A stretch of 42,538 nt of DNA from Opitutaceae bacterium. Lineage in GTDB: Bacteria; Verrucomicrobiota; Verrucomicrobiia; Opitutales; Opitutaceae. This document shows, piece by piece, positions 32,297-40,998 of the stretch (position 1 is the first letter of the stretch; every line of letters starts with the position of its first letter). Below the pieces are notes generated by a model. It saw only the letters and a list, made by a program, of their open reading frames with translations, did not search any database and was not told the DNA's origin. The stretch spans positions 1-42,538 of the forward strand of contig JAHCLN010000013.1 in the NCBI GenBank assembly GCA_026125215.1. The letters run 5' to 3'. The translations under genes and the position numbers were made by a program.

Positions 32297-35200
32297 TGCT
32301 TGAATGGCTCATTGATTTCTCCCTCCGCAAACGCGGGCTGATCGTTTGTTGCGCGCTCAGTCTCGTAGCACTTGGCCTGTGGTCGGCCACGCGCCTAGGC
32401 GTCGATGCCGTGCCGGACATCACCAATCCACAAATCCAGATCAACACCGAAGTGGCCGCGCTCGCCCCCGAGGAGATCGAGACCTTGGTGACGGTCCCGG
32501 TGGAAATGGAAATGGCCGGCCTCCCCGATATGACCGAACTCCGGTCCCTGTCGAAGTTCGGCCTCTCGCAGATCACGATGACGTTTAAGGACGGCGTGGA
32601 TATTTACCGTCTCCGCCAACTCGTCACCGAGCGGCTGAACCGCGCCCGTGATCGACTACCGCCTGACGTCACGCCCGCGCTTGCGCCGATCAGCACCGGC
32701 CTCGGTGAAATCGTTTATTACACGCTGCGCTACAAGCCCGGCGCACCTGGCGCGCCCGCCGACCGTGCGGAGCAACTCCGCCAGCTTCGCCTGCTTCACG
32801 ACTACACGCTCAAGCCGCTCCTGCGCTCTACACCGGGACTGGCCGAGGTGAACGCCATCGGCGGTTACGAGAAGCAAATCGTCATCGCGCCCGATCCGGC
32901 CAAGCTGGCGCAGGCCGGCGTGAGCTTCGAGCAACTCGTTGAGGTCGTCCGCAACAGCACGGACAACGCCGGCGGCGGCATCCTCGAAATGGGCGGCGAA
33001 GCCGTCGTGGTGCGCGCCGATACGCGCGTGAAATCAGCGGAAGACTTGGGCGGTTTACCCGTCAAGTTTGCCGGCGCATCCCGGCCGCTCCTCATCCGCG
33101 ATCTGGCGGAAGTCACCATCGGCTCGGCGGTGCGCACCGGCGCTTCGACCGAAGACGGCGAGGAGACCGTCACCGGAGCCGCGATCATGCTGGCGGGCGA
33201 AAACGCCCGACTGGTCGCGCAAGCGGTCGTCGCGAAGCTCAAGCACATCCAGGAAAAGCTCCCCCAAGGCATCGAGATTCGGGTCGTCTATGACCGCTCC
33301 GATCTGGTCAATGCCACCATCCGCACCGTGGAGAAAAACCTGTTCGAGGGCGCGGTGCTGGTGGCCGTCGTCCTCTTTGCCTTTCTTGGCAACTGGCGTG
33401 CCGCACTCATCGTGTCGCTGGCGATCCCACTTTCGTTTCTCTTCATGCTGACGGGAATGGTTGAGACGAAAATCACCGCTAATCTGATGAGCCTAGGAGC
33501 GATCGACTTTGGTCTCATCGTAGACGGAGCGATTGTGATGGTGGAAAACATCCTCCGCCACATCGCGGAAAAACAACACGTGCTGGGGCGGAAGCTCACG
33601 CCCGCCGAGCGGTTGACCGAGGTGCGCCTGTCCGCGCGAGAAGTGGCCCGGCCCATGTTCTTCGGCGTGCTCATCATCACGCTCGTTTACGTGCCGATTC
33701 TCGCGCTCACTGGCATCGAGGGGAAAATGTTCCGGCCAATGGCGGTCGCGGTCATGTTCGCTCTCGTCGGTGCGCTCGTGCTCGCATTGACGCTCATGCC
33801 CGCCCTCTGCTCTTGGTTCCTCCGGGGCAACATCAGCGAAAAAGACAACTGGATCGTGCGCGGCACCAAGGCGCTCTACACTCCCTTGCTTGCGTGGGCG
33901 CTGCGTATGCGGTGGGTAGTCGTCGCCGCCGCCCTCGCGCTCTTTGCCGTCTCAGGCTGGATCTTCACCAAGCTCGGCGCCGAGTTCATCCCGCAACTCG
34001 ACGAAGGCTCGATGTCCATCCAGATGATCCGCGGCAACAGCGTCGCCCTCGGCGATTCGGTCGAGCTACAGCGAGCGTCCGAAAGGCTCCTCCTCAACCG
34101 GTTTCCGGAAATCAGCCACATCTTTTCCCGTATCGGCACCGCCGAGATCGCCACCGATCCGATGGGTCCGAATGTGTCCGACACGTATGTGTTTTTTAAC
34201 CCCCGGGAGCACTGGCGCAGCGTGAATGGCCGGCGCATCACAAAAGCGGAGCTGACCGAGCTGATGCGCCGTGAATTGATCGCGGTCGCTCCAGGTCAGA
34301 CCTACCTCTTCACACAGCCAATCCAGATGCGTTTCAACGAAATCATGGCCGGCGCACGCGCCGACCTTTCGTTAAAAATCTACGGCGACGACTACGCCGA
34401 GCTGGAACGTCTCGCCGCCGAGGCACGCGACGTGCTGCGAGGTGTCGAGGGTGGCGGCGACGTGGAGTTTGATGCCTTGGGCCGTGTGCCCATGCTCGAA
34501 ATCACCCCCAAACGTGAAGCCTTGCAACGGCTCAACCTCCACGCCGAGCAGATCAACGAAGTGGTGAGTATCGCGCTAGGCGGAGAAGAGGCCGGCGCGT
34601 TGATCGACGGCAGCAAACGCTACGATATCGTGGTGCGCCTGCCGGAATCGGAGCGCCTTAACCTCGCAGGTTTGCGACAGCTCCCGGTCATCGGCGGCGA
34701 AGGCGCGCACGTGCCGCTTGAACGAGTCGCCGACATCGCCGTCGCCGACCGGGTCGGCACGATCAACCGCGAGGATACGCAGCGCCGTGTCGCCATCCTC
34801 ATCAACGTGCGCGGACGCGATACTGAAAGCTTCGTGCTCGAAGCGCAGGCCGCGCTCAACGAGCGAGTGAAGTTTCCGCCCGGCTACTACTTCGAGTTCG
34901 GCGGTCAGTTCGAAAACCTTCAGGCCGCGCGTGCCCGCCTCATGATCGTCGTTCCGGCGGCGCTCGCTCTCATTTTCGGACTCATCTACGCGAGCTTCGG
35001 CAGCGCCCGGCAGGCGACCCTAATCTTCCTCTGCGTGCCGTTGGCCGCCACCGGCGGTGTCGTCGCACTGTGGTTGCGCGGCATGCCTTTCACCATTTCC
35101 GCTGCGGTCGGCTTCATCGCGTTGTCCGGCATCGCTGTCCTCAACGGCATCATGCTGATCAGCTTTATCAACCAGCTCCGAGCCGGCGGCAGCGACGTGC

Positions 35201-35436
35201 GCCAAGCCGTCATCGAAGGCACGCTCACACGACTGCGCCCGAAACTGATGACCGCCCTCGTAGCGTCTCTCGGCTTCGTGCCCATGGCCCTTTCCAACGG
35301 CGCCGGTGCCGAGGTGCAGCGCCCACTCGCTACCGTCGTTATCGGCGGGGTGATTACTTCGACTTTTCTCACGCTCATTCTCCTCCCCGTCCTTTACGAC
35401 TGGATGGAGCGCAGGCGCGAGAATCCTTCCCGTTAG
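32296..35436 (+). CDS. czcA: Heavy-metal RND efflux pump (CzcA-like)
   Basis: The 1046-residue length is standard for HME-RND proteins. The TM4 motif AIDFGLIVDGAIVMVEN contains D404, D410 and a following Glu, matching the DFG-IVDGAVIIVEN pattern of CzcA that specifies Zn(II), Co(II) and Cd(II). In contrast the CusA-like protein at 21180 has only the second Asp. Other signatures include GVDAVPDITNPQIQINTEV at the N-terminus and IPQLDEGSMSIQM. The pump drives divalent cations from periplasm or cytosol out of the cell using protons. It overlaps the mini-adaptor by one base and is followed by a small Cys-tailed protein 23 bases later. Confidence 0.9.
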   Translation: MLEWLIDFSLRKRGLIVCCALSLVALGLWSATRLGVDAVPDITNPQIQINTEVAALAPEEIETLVTVPVEMEMAGLPDMTELRSLSKFGLSQITMTFKDGVDIYRLRQLVTERLNRARDRLPPDVTPALAPISTGLGEIVYYTLRYKPGAPGAPADRAEQLRQLRLLHDYTLKPLLRSTPGLAEVNAIGGYEKQIVIAPDPAKLAQAGVSFEQLVEVVRNSTDNAGGGILEMGGEAVVVRADTRVKSAEDLGGLPVKFAGASRPLLIRDLAEVTIGSAVRTGASTEDGEETVTGAAIMLAGENARLVAQAVVAKLKHIQEKLPQGIEIRVVYDRSDLVNATIRTVEKNLFEGAVLVAVVLFAFLGNWRAALIVSLAIPLSFLFMLTGMVETKITANLMSLGAIDFGLIVDGAIVMVENILRHIAEKQHVLGRKLTPAERLTEVRLSAREVARPMFFGVLIITLVYVPILALTGIEGKMFRPMAVAVMFALVGALVLALTLMPALCSWFLRGNISEKDNWIVRGTKALYTPLLAWALRMRWVVVAAALALFAVSGWIFTKLGAEFIPQLDEGSMSIQMIRGNSVALGDSVELQRASERLLLNRFPEISHIFSRIGTAEIATDPMGPNVSDTYVFFNPREHWRSVNGRRITKAELTELMRRELIAVAPGQTYLFTQPIQMRFNEIMAGARADLSLKIYGDDYAELERLAAEARDVLRGVEGGGDVEFDALGRVPMLEITPKREALQRLNLHAEQINEVVSIALGGEEAGALIDGSKRYDIVVRLPESERLNLAGLRQLPVIGGEGAHVPLERVADIAVADRVGTINREDTQRRVAILINVRGRDTESFVLEAQAALNERVKFPPGYYFEFGGQFENLQAARARLMIVVPAALALIFGLIYASFGSARQATLIFLCVPLAATGGVVALWLRGMPFTISAAVGFIALSGIAVLNGIMLISFINQLRAGGSDVRQAVIEGTLTRLRPKLMTALVASLGFVPMALSNGAGAEVQRPLATVVIGGVITSTFLTLILLPVLYDWMERRRENPSR

Positions 35437-35459
35437 TTAAACCCACCAAAATCCAACCT

Positions 35460-35897
35460 ATGAAAATCAAGAAAATCATCCTAGCCGTGGCCGCGCTTTG
35501 CGCCGCCGTCTCCCTCCATGCCGAAACCATCGTCGCCGGACCCAAAGGCGGACGACTCCTCGCTGCCGAACCGCTCAAGGCCGAGTTTTTCGTCACCCCG
35601 GATCGTAAGGTTGAAATCACGTTCTACGATGCCGCCCTCAAGCCCACCGACCCCGGTGCGCAGACGGTCGCCGTCATCGCCGAACCGGCCGGCGGCAGAA
35701 CCAAGCTCGAAATGGAAAAAACCGCCACCGGGTTCGTCTCCAAGACCGCCCTCCCGGCGGGAGAGCCGTATCGGATCGTGGTGCAGGCCCGCGCCAACGC
35801 CGATGCAAAGCCGAAGAACTTCCGCGTCGATCTGGACCTCGCCAATTGCGGAGGCTGTGACAAGGCGGAATACGCCTGCGTCTGCGATTCGCACTAA
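35460..35897 (+). CDS. Periplasmic protein with Cys-rich metal-binding tail
   Basis: The 145-residue protein has a signal peptide (residues 1 to about 21), a compact beta-rich middle of about 100 residues not assigned to a family, and a tail in which C130-x2-C133-x6-C140-x-C142-x2-H145 ends the protein (the AEYAC core is part of it). The identical ligand spacing and core recur in the 34-residue microprotein at 37901, which lies on the other side of the ATPase. Periplasmic metal capture, or hand-over between the CzcA-like pump and the ATPase, is likely. It lies 30 bases upstream of the ATPase start. Confidence 0.7.
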   Translation: MKIKKIILAVAALCAAVSLHAETIVAGPKGGRLLAAEPLKAEFFVTPDRKVEITFYDAALKPTDPGAQTVAVIAEPAGGRTKLEMEKTATGFVSKTALPAGEPYRIVVQARANADAKPKNFRVDLDLANCGGCDKAEYACVCDSH

Positions 35898-35927
35898 ACG
35901 GATAGTCTGCTTTAGACTACCGAAACC

Positions 35928-37904
35928 ATGAGCGCCCCGCACGAACACACCTGCGATCAAGAGGCCGCCGCGACGCACGATCACGGTTCGTGCGGTTGCG
36001 ATCATGGCGACGGTCGCGGTTGGGAAAGTCGCAGCCTCGCGCTCTCCGGCGTATTGGTCGGGCTGGGCTTTGTCATCCGCTGGGCGGCCTTCGGCCCGCC
36101 CGCGTTCCAAACCGCGTTGTTCTCCGCCGCCATCGTGGCGGGAGGCTGGTTTCTGCTTCCCGGCGCATGGCGCGCCTTGCGGCAACTCCAGCCCAACATC
36201 GCGCTCTTGATGGTCATCGCTGTCATCGGTGCCTCCCTCATCGGCGAGTGGGCCGAGGCTGCCACGGTTGTGTTTCTCTTCGGCATCGCCGAATGGCTGG
36301 AGGACTGGGCCGACCGGCGCGCCGACCGGGCCACGCGCGCCCTCCTAGAACTTGCGCCCGACACCGCGCGAGTCCGCGAGGAAGACGGCCGCTTTTCCGA
36401 ACGCCCTGTCGGCGAGGTCGCCCTCGGCGCGATTGTCTCTGTGCAATCCGGCCAGCGCATCCCGCTCGATGGCGTCGTCACGCGCGGCGAATCCGCCGTA
36501 AACCAAGCCCCCATCACCGGTGAATCCCTGCCGGTGGAAAAAGCCTCCGGCGCGACCGTTTTTGCCGGCACCATCAACGGCCAGGGCTCCCTCGAAATCG
36601 AGGTCACCAAGGCCGCCGGCGACACCACCCTCGCCAAGATCATCCGCCTGGTCGAGCAGGCCCAGGTGCAGAAGGCACCCACGCAACGTTTCGTCGATAC
36701 GTTTGCCCGCTATTATACGCCCCTCGTCACCCTTTCGGCCCTGCTCATCTTTTTGGTGCCGCCTCTTTTTCTCGGTGGCGAATGGAGCGTATGGCTCTAC
36801 CGCGCTTGCGTCCTGCTCATCATCGCCTGTCCCTGCGCGCTGGTCATCTCGACCCCCGTGAGCATCGTCGCCGGACTCACCGCGCTCACCCGGCGTGGCG
36901 TGCTCGTCAAGGGCGGTGCCCACCTCGAAACGCTCGCGAAACTGCGCGCGCTCGCCGTGGACAAAACCGGCACCATCACCGAGGGAAAACCTCGCGTCAC
37001 CGATGTCACCGCGTTCGCACCCGCCACCGCCGACGAGGTGATCCGCATCGCCGCCGCCATCGACGAAAACTCTTCCCATCCGCTGGCCCAGGCGGTCGTC
37101 GCCTATGCCGAGGAAAAAAAGATCAGCCCGGCCAAAGCCGACAACTACCAGTCGCAGCTCGGTCGGGGCGCCGACGCCACCATCGACGGGCGGCCATGCT
37201 TCGTCGGCAATCACCGCTTCGCGCACGAGCTGGGCGTCTGCACGACCGAGTTGGAAAACCGCCTGGCCGAAATTGAGCAAAGCGGCCAATCCGTCGTCAT
37301 CGTGGGGCATCGCCCGCACGCGGGCGACAATGGCGGCGTTTTGGGCGTCATGGCCGTGGGCGACGCGGTGCGCCCCAAGGCCAAAGCCGCCATCGCCGCG
37401 CTCCACGCGGTGGGCGTTTCCAAGGTTATCATGTTGAGCGGCGACAATCAGCGCACCGTCGATCACATCGCGCGTGCGGTCGGCATCGACGAGGCGCGCG
37501 GCGACCTGCTCCCCGACGATAAAGTCGCGGCCGTCACGCAACTGCGCGAGCAACACCGGTTTATCGCGATGGTGGGCGACGGCGTGAATGACGCCCCCGC
37601 GATGGCCACCGCCAGCCTCGGCATCGCCATGGGAGCGGCGGGCACGGACGCCGCCATCGAGACGGCCGACGTGGCCCTCATGCAAGACGACCTCGGCCAG
37701 ATCGCCGAGGCGATCCGCCTCGGACAACGCACGCTGGGTATCATTCGTTTTAACATCACGTTCTCGCTCGGCTTGAAGGCTCTCTTCCTTGGCCTCGCCT
37801 TGGCCGGTCACACGAGCCTCTGGCTCGCCATCATCGCTGACACCGGTGCCACCCTTTTGGTCGTAGCCAACTCACTAAGATTGCTTCGCCGCCTTCGGAA
37901 GTGA
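35928..37904 (+). CDS. zntA: Zinc/cadmium/lead-type P1B ATPase (ZntA/CadA-like)
   Basis: The 658-residue ATPase shows the CPC motif at 301 to 303 (CPCALVIS), DKTGT at 345 to 349, SSHPLA with HP at 384 to 385, and GDGVNDAPA at 550 to 558. The C-terminal transmembrane residues K617 (LGLKALFL) and D638 (IADTGATLLVVANS) are characteristic of Zn(II)/Cd(II)/Pb(II) pumps. The N-terminus has no HMA domain; instead it holds a His/Cys-rich segment (HEHTCDQ, then SCGCDHGDG). The stop overlaps a GTG-started microprotein gene by four bases, as in the copper island, where the microprotein precedes its ATPase. Confidence 0.9.
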   Translation: MSAPHEHTCDQEAAATHDHGSCGCDHGDGRGWESRSLALSGVLVGLGFVIRWAAFGPPAFQTALFSAAIVAGGWFLLPGAWRALRQLQPNIALLMVIAVIGASLIGEWAEAATVVFLFGIAEWLEDWADRRADRATRALLELAPDTARVREEDGRFSERPVGEVALGAIVSVQSGQRIPLDGVVTRGESAVNQAPITGESLPVEKASGATVFAGTINGQGSLEIEVTKAAGDTTLAKIIRLVEQAQVQKAPTQRFVDTFARYYTPLVTLSALLIFLVPPLFLGGEWSVWLYRACVLLIIACPCALVISTPVSIVAGLTALTRRGVLVKGGAHLETLAKLRALAVDKTGTITEGKPRVTDVTAFAPATADEVIRIAAAIDENSSHPLAQAVVAYAEEKKISPAKADNYQSQLGRGADATIDGRPCFVGNHRFAHELGVCTTELENRLAEIEQSGQSVVIVGHRPHAGDNGGVLGVMAVGDAVRPKAKAAIAALHAVGVSKVIMLSGDNQRTVDHIARAVGIDEARGDLLPDDKVAAVTQLREQHRFIAMVGDGVNDAPAMATASLGIAMGAAGTDAAIETADVALMQDDLGQIAEAIRLGQRTLGIIRFNITFSLGLKALFLGLALAGHTSLWLAIIADTGATLLVVANSLRLLRRLRK

Positions 37905-38005
37905 AGACCGTGGTCGAACGTTTCAACCTCAACCTGGCGCTCTGCCCCGAGTGCCAGCACGCCGAATACGCCTGCCTCTGTTCCGACCACGGCCACACCC
38001 ATTGA
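37901..38005 (+). CDS. 34-residue Cys/His microprotein coupled to the zinc-type ATPase
   Basis: A GTG at 37901 overlaps the ATPase stop (GTGA). The short frame reads VKTVVERFNLNLALCPECQH, then AEYACLCSDHGHTH. Ligands are C15-x2-C18-x6-C25-x-C27-x2-H30, plus H32 and H34. This is the same spacing and AEYAC core as the tail of the 35460 protein. The overlap with the ATPase stop and the strongly constrained motif argue for a translated peptide rather than a chance frame. It lacks a signal sequence, so it should sit in the cytosol and could bind Zn(II)/Cd(II) next to the ATPase. No known family is recognised. Confidence 0.65.
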   Translation: MKTVVERFNLNLALCPECQHAEYACLCSDHGHTH

Positions 38006-38034
38006 GGAACCCTCCTCATCCCAACAAACCATCC

Positions 38035-38637
38035 GTGCCTGCCCTCACTCATTTCTATGATTTCTACGCGCCGTTTTACGACTTGGTGGACCGGCCGTTG
38101 CGGGCGGGCCGGAAGCGTTCCCTCGGTCTGCTCGCAGCAAAATCCGGTGAGCGTGTTCTGATCATCGGCGCAGGCACGGGCTTGGATCTGCCCCATCTTC
38201 CCGCTGGGATTCAAATCAGCGCCATTGACGGCTCGACCGGGATGCTGGCCCGGTTGCGCCGCCGGACCCGGCGGTTGGGTCTAACGGTGGATGCGCATGT
38301 AATGGATGCACGGCGGCTCGATTTTCCGGACGGCACCTTTGATGCCGTCGTGCTGCACCTGATCCTCGCGGTCGTGGACGATCCGCAGCGTTGCGCCGCC
38401 GAGGCCGCCCGCGTGCTGCGCCCCGGAGGCCGGGCCGTGATTTTCGACAAATTCCTGCCTCCTGGAGCAACGCCATCTCCGTTGCGCCGCTGGGCCGACT
38501 CGCTGCTGCGCCGGTTCGCCACCTCGCTTAACCGCGACTTGGCCGCCATCCTCCAAGGCTCCGGCCTGAAACTGAAACACTCCGAAACCGTCCTGTTCCG
38601 GAACAATTACGTGGCCGGACTGGCGCACAAAACTTGA
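38035..38637 (+). CDS. Class I SAM-dependent methyltransferase in the metal operon
   Basis: The 200-residue protein carries motif I VLIIGAGTGLDLPHL near residue 41, a DARRLDFPDGTFDAVVLHLIL segment (motifs for SAM contact), and ARVLRPGGRAVIFDKFL near residue 136, resembling the UbiE/phospholipid-methyltransferase type. It starts at GTG 38035, since no ATG lies in the right place; the gap to the microprotein stop is 29 bases. A lipid, a small metal-binding metabolite or an arsenic-like species are all possible acceptors, and none is supported specifically. It is likely cotranscribed with the ATPase. Confidence 0.75.
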   Translation: MPALTHFYDFYAPFYDLVDRPLRAGRKRSLGLLAAKSGERVLIIGAGTGLDLPHLPAGIQISAIDGSTGMLARLRRRTRRLGLTVDAHVMDARRLDFPDGTFDAVVLHLILAVVDDPQRCAAEAARVLRPGGRAVIFDKFLPPGATPSPLRRWADSLLRRFATSLNRDLAAILQGSGLKLKHSETVLFRNNYVAGLAHKT

Positions 38638-38668
38638 CGTAACCGTCCGTCCGCCTGCTCCTAGGAGC

Positions 38669-39163
38669 ATGATTCGCATCTGCCTGCTCCTCGCTTTCGC
38701 CTTCGGATTCGCCGGCTGCTCCCGGCATGATCACGACCACGGACATGACCATCACGGCCATGCCCACACCGCCCCGCATGGCGGGACCCTCGTTGAGATC
38801 GGCGAACACCAGTTCAATGTGGAGCTGATCTTCGATGCGACGTCCGGCAAGCTCACTGCCTGGTTGCTGGACGCCCACGCCGAGCACTTCGTGCGCTCCG
38901 CGGCGCCGCAACTGGAAATCGTGACCCGCACGGCGGGTGCGGCCCGCACCCTCGCCCTTCTGCCCGTCGCCAACTCCGCCACGGGCGAGACCGTGGGCGA
39001 CACCTCCCAGTTCGAGGCGACCGCCGATTGGCTGCGGGGTCTGCCGGCCCTGGCCGGCGAGTTTCGCCAGTTGAATTTCCGCGGCGCGGTGTTCAGCAAC
39101 GTGGTCTTCTCCGTGGCGGCCGGCGTGCCGGAACCCACCGCCAGCCATAACCACGCCCATTGA
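38669..39163 (+). CDS. His-rich lipoprotein, probable zinc-binding
   Basis: The 164-residue protein has a lipoprotein signal ending FAGC (C17). A dense histidine tract follows at once (HDHDHGHDHHGHAHTAPHGG, residues 20 to 39). A folded domain with HQFNVELIFDATSG and WLLDAHAEHFV comes next, and the tail ends ASHNHAH. The N-terminal His block should chelate Zn(II) or similar metals at the membrane surface. An AGGAG sequence lies only one base ahead of the ATG, so translation initiation may be inefficient. It lies between the methyltransferase and the ZnuA-like gene, and probably buffers metal at the outer face. Confidence 0.75.
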   Translation: MIRICLLLAFAFGFAGCSRHDHDHGHDHHGHAHTAPHGGTLVEIGEHQFNVELIFDATSGKLTAWLLDAHAEHFVRSAAPQLEIVTRTAGAARTLALLPVANSATGETVGDTSQFEATADWLRGLPALAGEFRQLNFRGAVFSNVVFSVAAGVPEPTASHNHAH

Positions 39164-39210
39164 GCCGGGGCTTTGCCACCCCTTGACGACTTTGCTAGGC
39201 TAGACGGGCC

Positions 39211-40098
39211 ATGAACCGATTGCTCCGCCCTCTCCTCGCCCTGCTCGCCGCCCTCCCGCTCGCCGCCGAGCCCCTGCGCGTGGTGACGCTCCATACCGTG
39301 CTGACCGAAATCGCCCGCGAAGTCGGCGGCGAACACGTCAGCGTCACCGCGCTGCTCCAGCCCGGGATGGACCCGCATGCGTTCGAGCCGGCCCCCGCCG
39401 ACATCCGCGGACTCAAGGCCGCCGGCGTGGTGCTCGCCGCCGGCGTGGGCCTCGAAACCTATCTCGACCGGCTCGAACGCGAGCTCGATGCCGGCCGGCT
39501 GGTCCGCGTCGGCGACGGTCTCCCGGGACTGATCGAGGGCGCCTGCGATCATGCCCACCACGGACCCGATCATCACCACGATCTCGACCCGCACTGGTGG
39601 CACGGCCTCCCCCAGATGCTCGCCGCGGTGGATTCCGTGGCCCGGGAGTTTGCCGCGCGGAAACCCGCCGCCGCGGCGGATTTTGACCGCAACGCCGCCG
39701 CCTACCGGGCGCGGCTGGAAGCGCTGCGCGCCTGGATCACCGCCGAGCTCGCGGCGTTGCCCGGCGAACGCCGCCAACTCGTCACCGCCCACGACGCCTT
39801 CGGCTATTTTGCTCACGAACACGGCTTCGCCGTGCACCCGCTGCTGGGCGCCAGCACCGCCGCCGAGGCCGACGCCCGGCAGGTCGCCCGCATCGTGCGG
39901 CTCATCCAGCGCCGCGGCATTCGCACCGTGTTCGCCGAAAAATCCGTCAACCCGCGGATGATCGAGGCCATCGTGCGCGACACCGGCGCCCGCCTCGGTC
40001 CGCCGCTCTACGCCGACGGGCTTGGCACCGGCGACGCCGCCACCTATGAAGGCATGATGCGGCACAACGTCTCCGCCATCGTCGCCGGGCTGCGCTGA
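39211..40098 (+). CDS. znuA: Zinc ABC transporter substrate-binding protein (ZnuA-like, cluster 9)
   Basis: The 295-residue protein has a signal peptide (residues 1 to 20). Cluster 9 metal ligands are H56 (GMDPHAFEP), the DPHWWH His (near residue 129), TAHDAFGYF (near 191) and the acidic ligand region YADGLG (near 270). The His-rich loop CDHAHHGPDHHHDLD (about 112 to 126) is typical of ZnuA zinc-affinity loops. It captures periplasmic Zn(II) for the permease. It lies 47 bases after the His-rich lipoprotein and 147 bases before the ATPase gene, a gap with a repeated GAAACATCCG (40135 and 40230) of doubtful meaning. Confidence 0.88.
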   Translation: MNRLLRPLLALLAALPLAAEPLRVVTLHTVLTEIAREVGGEHVSVTALLQPGMDPHAFEPAPADIRGLKAAGVVLAAGVGLETYLDRLERELDAGRLVRVGDGLPGLIEGACDHAHHGPDHHHDLDPHWWHGLPQMLAAVDSVAREFAARKPAAAADFDRNAAAYRARLEALRAWITAELAALPGERRQLVTAHDAFGYFAHEHGFAVHPLLGASTAAEADARQVARIVRLIQRRGIRTVFAEKSVNPRMIEAIVRDTGARLGPPLYADGLGTGDAATYEGMMRHNVSAIVAGLR

Positions 40099-40245
40099 CC
40101 CGGAAATTCCCCCGTCATGAAATGCTTGCACAGAGAAACATCCGTTTTGCCTGAGGCCAAAGCGGCTTCCTCGCGGTCAGCCCCGACCAAGTCGGCCCGA
40201 CCGGGCGGATATTTCATACGGCCAAGAGTGAAACATCCGGGCTAA

Positions 40246-40998
40246 ATGCACTCCGGGCACCATCAGCACGACATCTTCCGGCTGCGGGACGTCACCGTCC
40301 ATTACGGCCGCCGCTGTGCGCTGGACCGGATCACCGCCCAGATTCCCTGCGGCGGGCTCGTCGCCCTCGTCGGCCCCAACGGGGCGGGCAAAAGCACGCT
40401 CCTGCGCAGCCTGCTCGGCTGGCTGCCGCTCACCGCCGGCGAAATCCGCCTCGGCGACCACCACCCGCGCCACCTGCACCCGCGGCTGGCCTACGTGCCG
40501 CAGCGTGCCGAGGTGGAGTGGGATTTTCCCGTGTCCGTGGGCGAGGTCGTCGCGCAGGGCCGCTGGCCCGCCCTCGGGCTTTTCCGCCGCTTTCGCGATT
40601 CCGACCATGCGCTGGTCACCAAGGCGCTGGCGGAACTGGAACTCGCCCCGCTCGCGGACGAACAGATCCGCCGGCTCTCCGGCGGCCAGCAACAGCGCAT
40701 GTTTCTCGCCCGCGCCGTGGCGCAGGGCGCCGACATCTTTCTCCTCGACGAACCTTTCAACGGGCTCGACCTCAGCGCCACCGCCGAGCTGATTCACCTC
40801 CTGCAGGGCTGGCAGGCGCAGGGCCGCACGGTGATCGCCGCCATCCACGACCTCGCGCTCGTGCGGGCGCATTTCCCGCATGCCCTGCTGCTCGACACCC
40901 GCCTGATCGCCGCCGGCCCGACGGCGGAGGCGTTGAGCGACGCGAACCTCGACCTCGCCTACCGCCACCGCGTGCCGGTGCTGGGCGCCCGGCCATGA
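40246..40998 (+). CDS. znuC: Zinc ABC transporter ATP-binding protein (ZnuC-like)
   Basis: The 250-residue ATPase shows Walker A (GPNGAGKST, near residue 43), the signature LSGGQQQR (near 145), Walker B (IFLLDEPFNGLD, near 165) and the switch His in AAIHDLAL. The N-terminus has an unusual short His-rich extension (MHSGHHQH), a possible metal sensor on the nucleotide-binding subunit. The gene overlaps the permease gene by four bases (ATGA). The transporter should import Zn(II), or Mn(II) in some relatives. Confidence 0.87.
   Translation: MHSGHHQHDIFRLRDVTVHYGRRCALDRITAQIPCGGLVALVGPNGAGKSTLLRSLLGWLPLTAGEIRLGDHHPRHLHPRLAYVPQRAEVEWDFPVSVGEVVAQGRWPALGLFRRFRDSDHALVTKALAELELAPLADEQIRRLSGGQQQRMFLARAVAQGADIFLLDEPFNGLDLSATAELIHLLQGWQAQGRTVIAAIHDLALVRAHFPHALLLDTRLIAAGPTAEALSDANLDLAYRHRVPVLGARP

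Noticed and set aside
40135..40239. Direct repeat GAAACATCCG twice ahead of znuC as a regulator site
   Set aside because: Ten bases repeated at a 95-base distance in a GC-rich gap is weak; neither copy is palindromic nor similar to the palindrome near the regulator.
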